NCBI GenBank assembly: GCA_021822495.1 | Contig: JAKAQO010000002.1 | Location: 159,044 to 223,043 of the forward strand | DNA: 64,000 nt | Direction: 5' to 3' | From: a bacterium | GTDB taxonomy: Bacteria > Elusimicrobiota > Elusimicrobia > UBA1565 > UBA9628 | Shown here: one piece after another, positions 62,671-64,000 of the stretch | How the letters are laid out: each line of letters starts with the position of its first letter | Position numbering within the stretch: position 1 is the first letter of the stretch | Translations under genes and position numbers: made by a program | Notes under the pieces: generated by a model | What the model saw: only the letters and a program-made list of their open reading frames with translations | The model's database searches: none | Told to the model about the DNA's origin: nothing

Positions 62671-62694
62671 AAAAGGGGACTGTCCCCTTTTTTT
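62671..62694. terminator. GGGGACTGTCCCC palindrome after efp
   Basis: GGGGACTGTCCCC at 62675-62687 with A and T runs. It follows the efp stop (62693-62695) directly and precedes the HAD gene on the same strand, so it may end or attenuate the efp transcript. Also a copy of the dispersed repeat core. Confidence 0.5.
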
Positions 62695-63259
62695 ACTCCT
62701 TGGCCACGCGCTCAATGTAGGAACTATTGCGAGTATCCACCTTAACGCGGTCCCCTTCCTTGATAAAGAGAGGAACCTGAATTTCAAGTCCGGTGTCCAA
62801 GGTCGCGGGCTTCATCATGTTGGAAACCGAATCGCCCTTGATTCCCGGAACGGTGGAAACGACGGTCAAGACGACGTTCGGCGGAAGTTCGATAGCGGTC
62901 AGTTTTTCATCAACGTAAACGCCCAGGACCTGCATATTCTCTTGAAGAAATTTAGACTGGTCTCCCAAGCGTTCTTTCGGAAAAGAAACCTGCTCATAAT
63001 TTTCCATGTCCATGAACACCGCATTGGCGCCTTCGTCATAGATGTATTGTTTTTCCCGACGAGCAACCGGGACATCACGAAATTTGGTTCCTTCGCGATA
63101 GGATTTTTCAAACACGTTCCCGCTGGCTAAGGACCTCACCGTCGCGCGATAGGTGGAACGAGACTGGGACATTCGGTGCTGCTGATAAGAAATAATCTGC
63201 CAGAATTGTCCCTCATCCTCAAAAACAAGTCCCTGCTTAAAGTCCGAAGTCGTAATCAT
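62693..63259 (-). CDS. efp: Elongation factor P with atypical tip, 188 aa
   Basis: Three beta-barrel domains of EF-P: TTSDFKQGLVFEDEGQFWQI, GNVFEKSYREGTKF, YVDEKLTAIELPPNVVLTVV, and the C-terminal VPLFIKEGDRVKVDTRNSSY. It relieves ribosome stalling at proline runs. In an ungapped alignment with E. coli EF-P the tip PGKGQA becomes MSQSRS, so the modified Lys34 is a Gln here. SD AAGGAG before the ATG. Confidence 0.92.
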   Translation of the reverse strand: MITTSDFKQGLVFEDEGQFWQIISYQQHRMSQSRSTYRATVRSLASGNVFEKSYREGTKFRDVPVARREKQYIYDEGANAVFMDMENYEQVSFPKERLGDQSKFLQENMQVLGVYVDEKLTAIELPPNVVLTVVSTVPGIKGDSVSNMMKPATLDTGLEIQVPLFIKEGDRVKVDTRNSSYIERVAKE

Positions 63260-63302
63260 GAATTTCTCCTTGTTGAAAAGCGTGAATTATCAATAATTTA
63301 TT

Positions 63303-64000
63303 TTACAATTTTTCAGAGCGCCCAAGAGTGGATTTTGCGTTCGCTAAGCGAAAAGTATCCCGCGCAATCAACAGTTCTTCATTGGCGGGGATAACGTAGG
63401 CTTGAATACGGGAATCGGAAGCGGAAATGAGCTTTTCCTCTCTGGACTGATCTAAATTTTTCCGAGAGTCAAGAATGAGCCCAAAGGGTTTAAGCCCCGC
63501 GCAGATACGCTGTCGAATTTGAGGAGAATAGGTTCCGATTCCGCCGGTAAAGATGACCGCTTTGGCTCCCCCCATCTCAGCCAAATAAGCCCCGATATAG
63601 CGCCGGGCGCGCAGACAAAAAATTTCTATCGCCAGATGCGCCCTGCGATCGCGGCTCTCTTTTTCTTCATCCAACAGCTCCCTCATGTCGGAGGTAATGC
63701 CGGAAATGCCTAAAAGCCCCGATTCGCGGTTGAGCATCGCAAGCGCTTCGGAGACCGACATTCCTTCTTTATGCGAAATATATTCGATAATCGACGGGTC
63801 AATATCCCCGGAGCGCGTTCCCATCACCAAACCTTCCAATGGCGTAAACCCCATCGAGGTATCAAAAGACTTTCCCCCTTTGATTGCGCAAACGGAACAA
63901 CCGTTTCCCAAGTGGAGACTGATAATGTCGGTCTCTTCAGGCGGAACCCCGGCGAGAGCCTGGTAGCGCAATGCGATATATTGATGCGAAATGCCGTGAA
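63303..64000 (-). CDS. ackA: Acetate kinase, C-terminal part
   Basis: The frame is open to the right edge, reading FHGISHQYIAL before the visible core; FHGxSHxY is the conserved acetate kinase segment with the catalytic His. Further motifs: LHLGNGCSVCAIKGGKS, DTSMGFTPLEGLVMGTRSGDIDP, VIFTGGIGTYSPQIR, and VIPANEELLIARDT at the end. It makes acetate and ATP from acetyl phosphate. About 232 codons are seen of the usual ~400. 43 nt upstream of efp. Confidence 0.95.
   Translation of the reverse strand, partial: HGISHQYIALRYQALAGVPPEETDIISLHLGNGCSVCAIKGGKSFDTSMGFTPLEGLVMGTRSGDIDPSIIEYISHKEGMSVSEALAMLNRESGLLGISGITSDMRELLDEEKESRDRRAHLAIEIFCLRARRYIGAYLAEMGGAKAVIFTGGIGTYSPQIRQRICAGLKPFGLILDSRKNLDQSREEKLISASDSRIQAYVIPANEELLIARDTFRLANAKSTLGRSEKL

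Overview
The window carries about 50 densely packed genes of a Gram-negative bacterium: it has lipoprotein-export genes lolC/E and lolD, a PorV-like outer-membrane protein and several exported beta-barrel or protease genes. The giant kelch/beta-helix surface protein, the PorV-like gene next to proteases with Por-type C-terminal domains, and exported proteases with a long basic pro-region ending in a short ...L(D/E)R(L/F)F... segment suggest an uncultured Elusimicrobiota-type lineage. That assignment is inference from memory of such genomes; no rRNA or ribosomal protein gene is present to test it. No rRNA, tRNA, CRISPR array, prophage or transposase gene was found.

Layout. 1-10420: start of an exported protein and a 3408-residue fusion (TMTC-like membrane domain, TPRs, 13 kelch repeats, galactose-oxidase-type domain, two beta-helix modules). 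10556-11368: repeat-rich stretch with a broken HEPN gene and an intact nucleotidyltransferase. 11415-18298 (minus): M1 aminopeptidase, then a cell-envelope operon M23 - bactofilin - SurA/PpiD-like - DUF3467 - cinA. 18351-22169 (plus): polyamine-type ABC transporter potABDC-like; facing it, an aldehyde dehydrogenase and a CPBP-HtrA fusion protease. 26428-28439: ChaN-like protein and an M23 protein. 28436-38610 (minus): complex I operon in the order J-K-L-M-N-A-B-C-D-E-F, with no G, H or I. 38680-48119 (minus): two response regulators, lysS, lolC/E, lolD, ilvE, S53 protease, PorV-like. 48171: smpB. 48681-59751 (minus): nucleotidyltransferase/HEPN pair, split methylmalonyl-CoA mutase with a PilB-type ATPase and a GAF-HD-GYP gene between its subunits, meaB, epimerase, carboxyltransferase, malate dehydrogenase, coaX, outer-membrane protein. 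59874-64000 (minus): ackA, efp, HAD hydrolase, S8 protease, DUF192.

Functionally, malate dehydrogenase, the methylmalonyl-CoA set and acetate kinase fit a fermentative or succinate/propionate metabolism alongside a complex I whose G, H and I subunits must be encoded elsewhere or be absent. Almost all operon genes overlap by 4-11 nt (ATGA or GTGA), so translational coupling is the rule.

Most notable: (1) three tiny related ORFs (37, 19 and 19 codons) wedged between nuoE/F, nuoC/D and nuoM/N, each overlapping the gene before and the gene after by its start and stop; (2) a family of small palindromic elements built on GGGACTGTCCC that lie between genes, but also in frame inside a protease gene and inside a signal peptide; (3) a promoter architecture (AGGCCTTTGGRCCC, exactly 23 nt, TACAAT) shared by two exported-protease genes with similar pro-regions; (4) at least four genes where a -10-like box ends exactly 6 nt before the ATG, suggesting leaderless transcripts.
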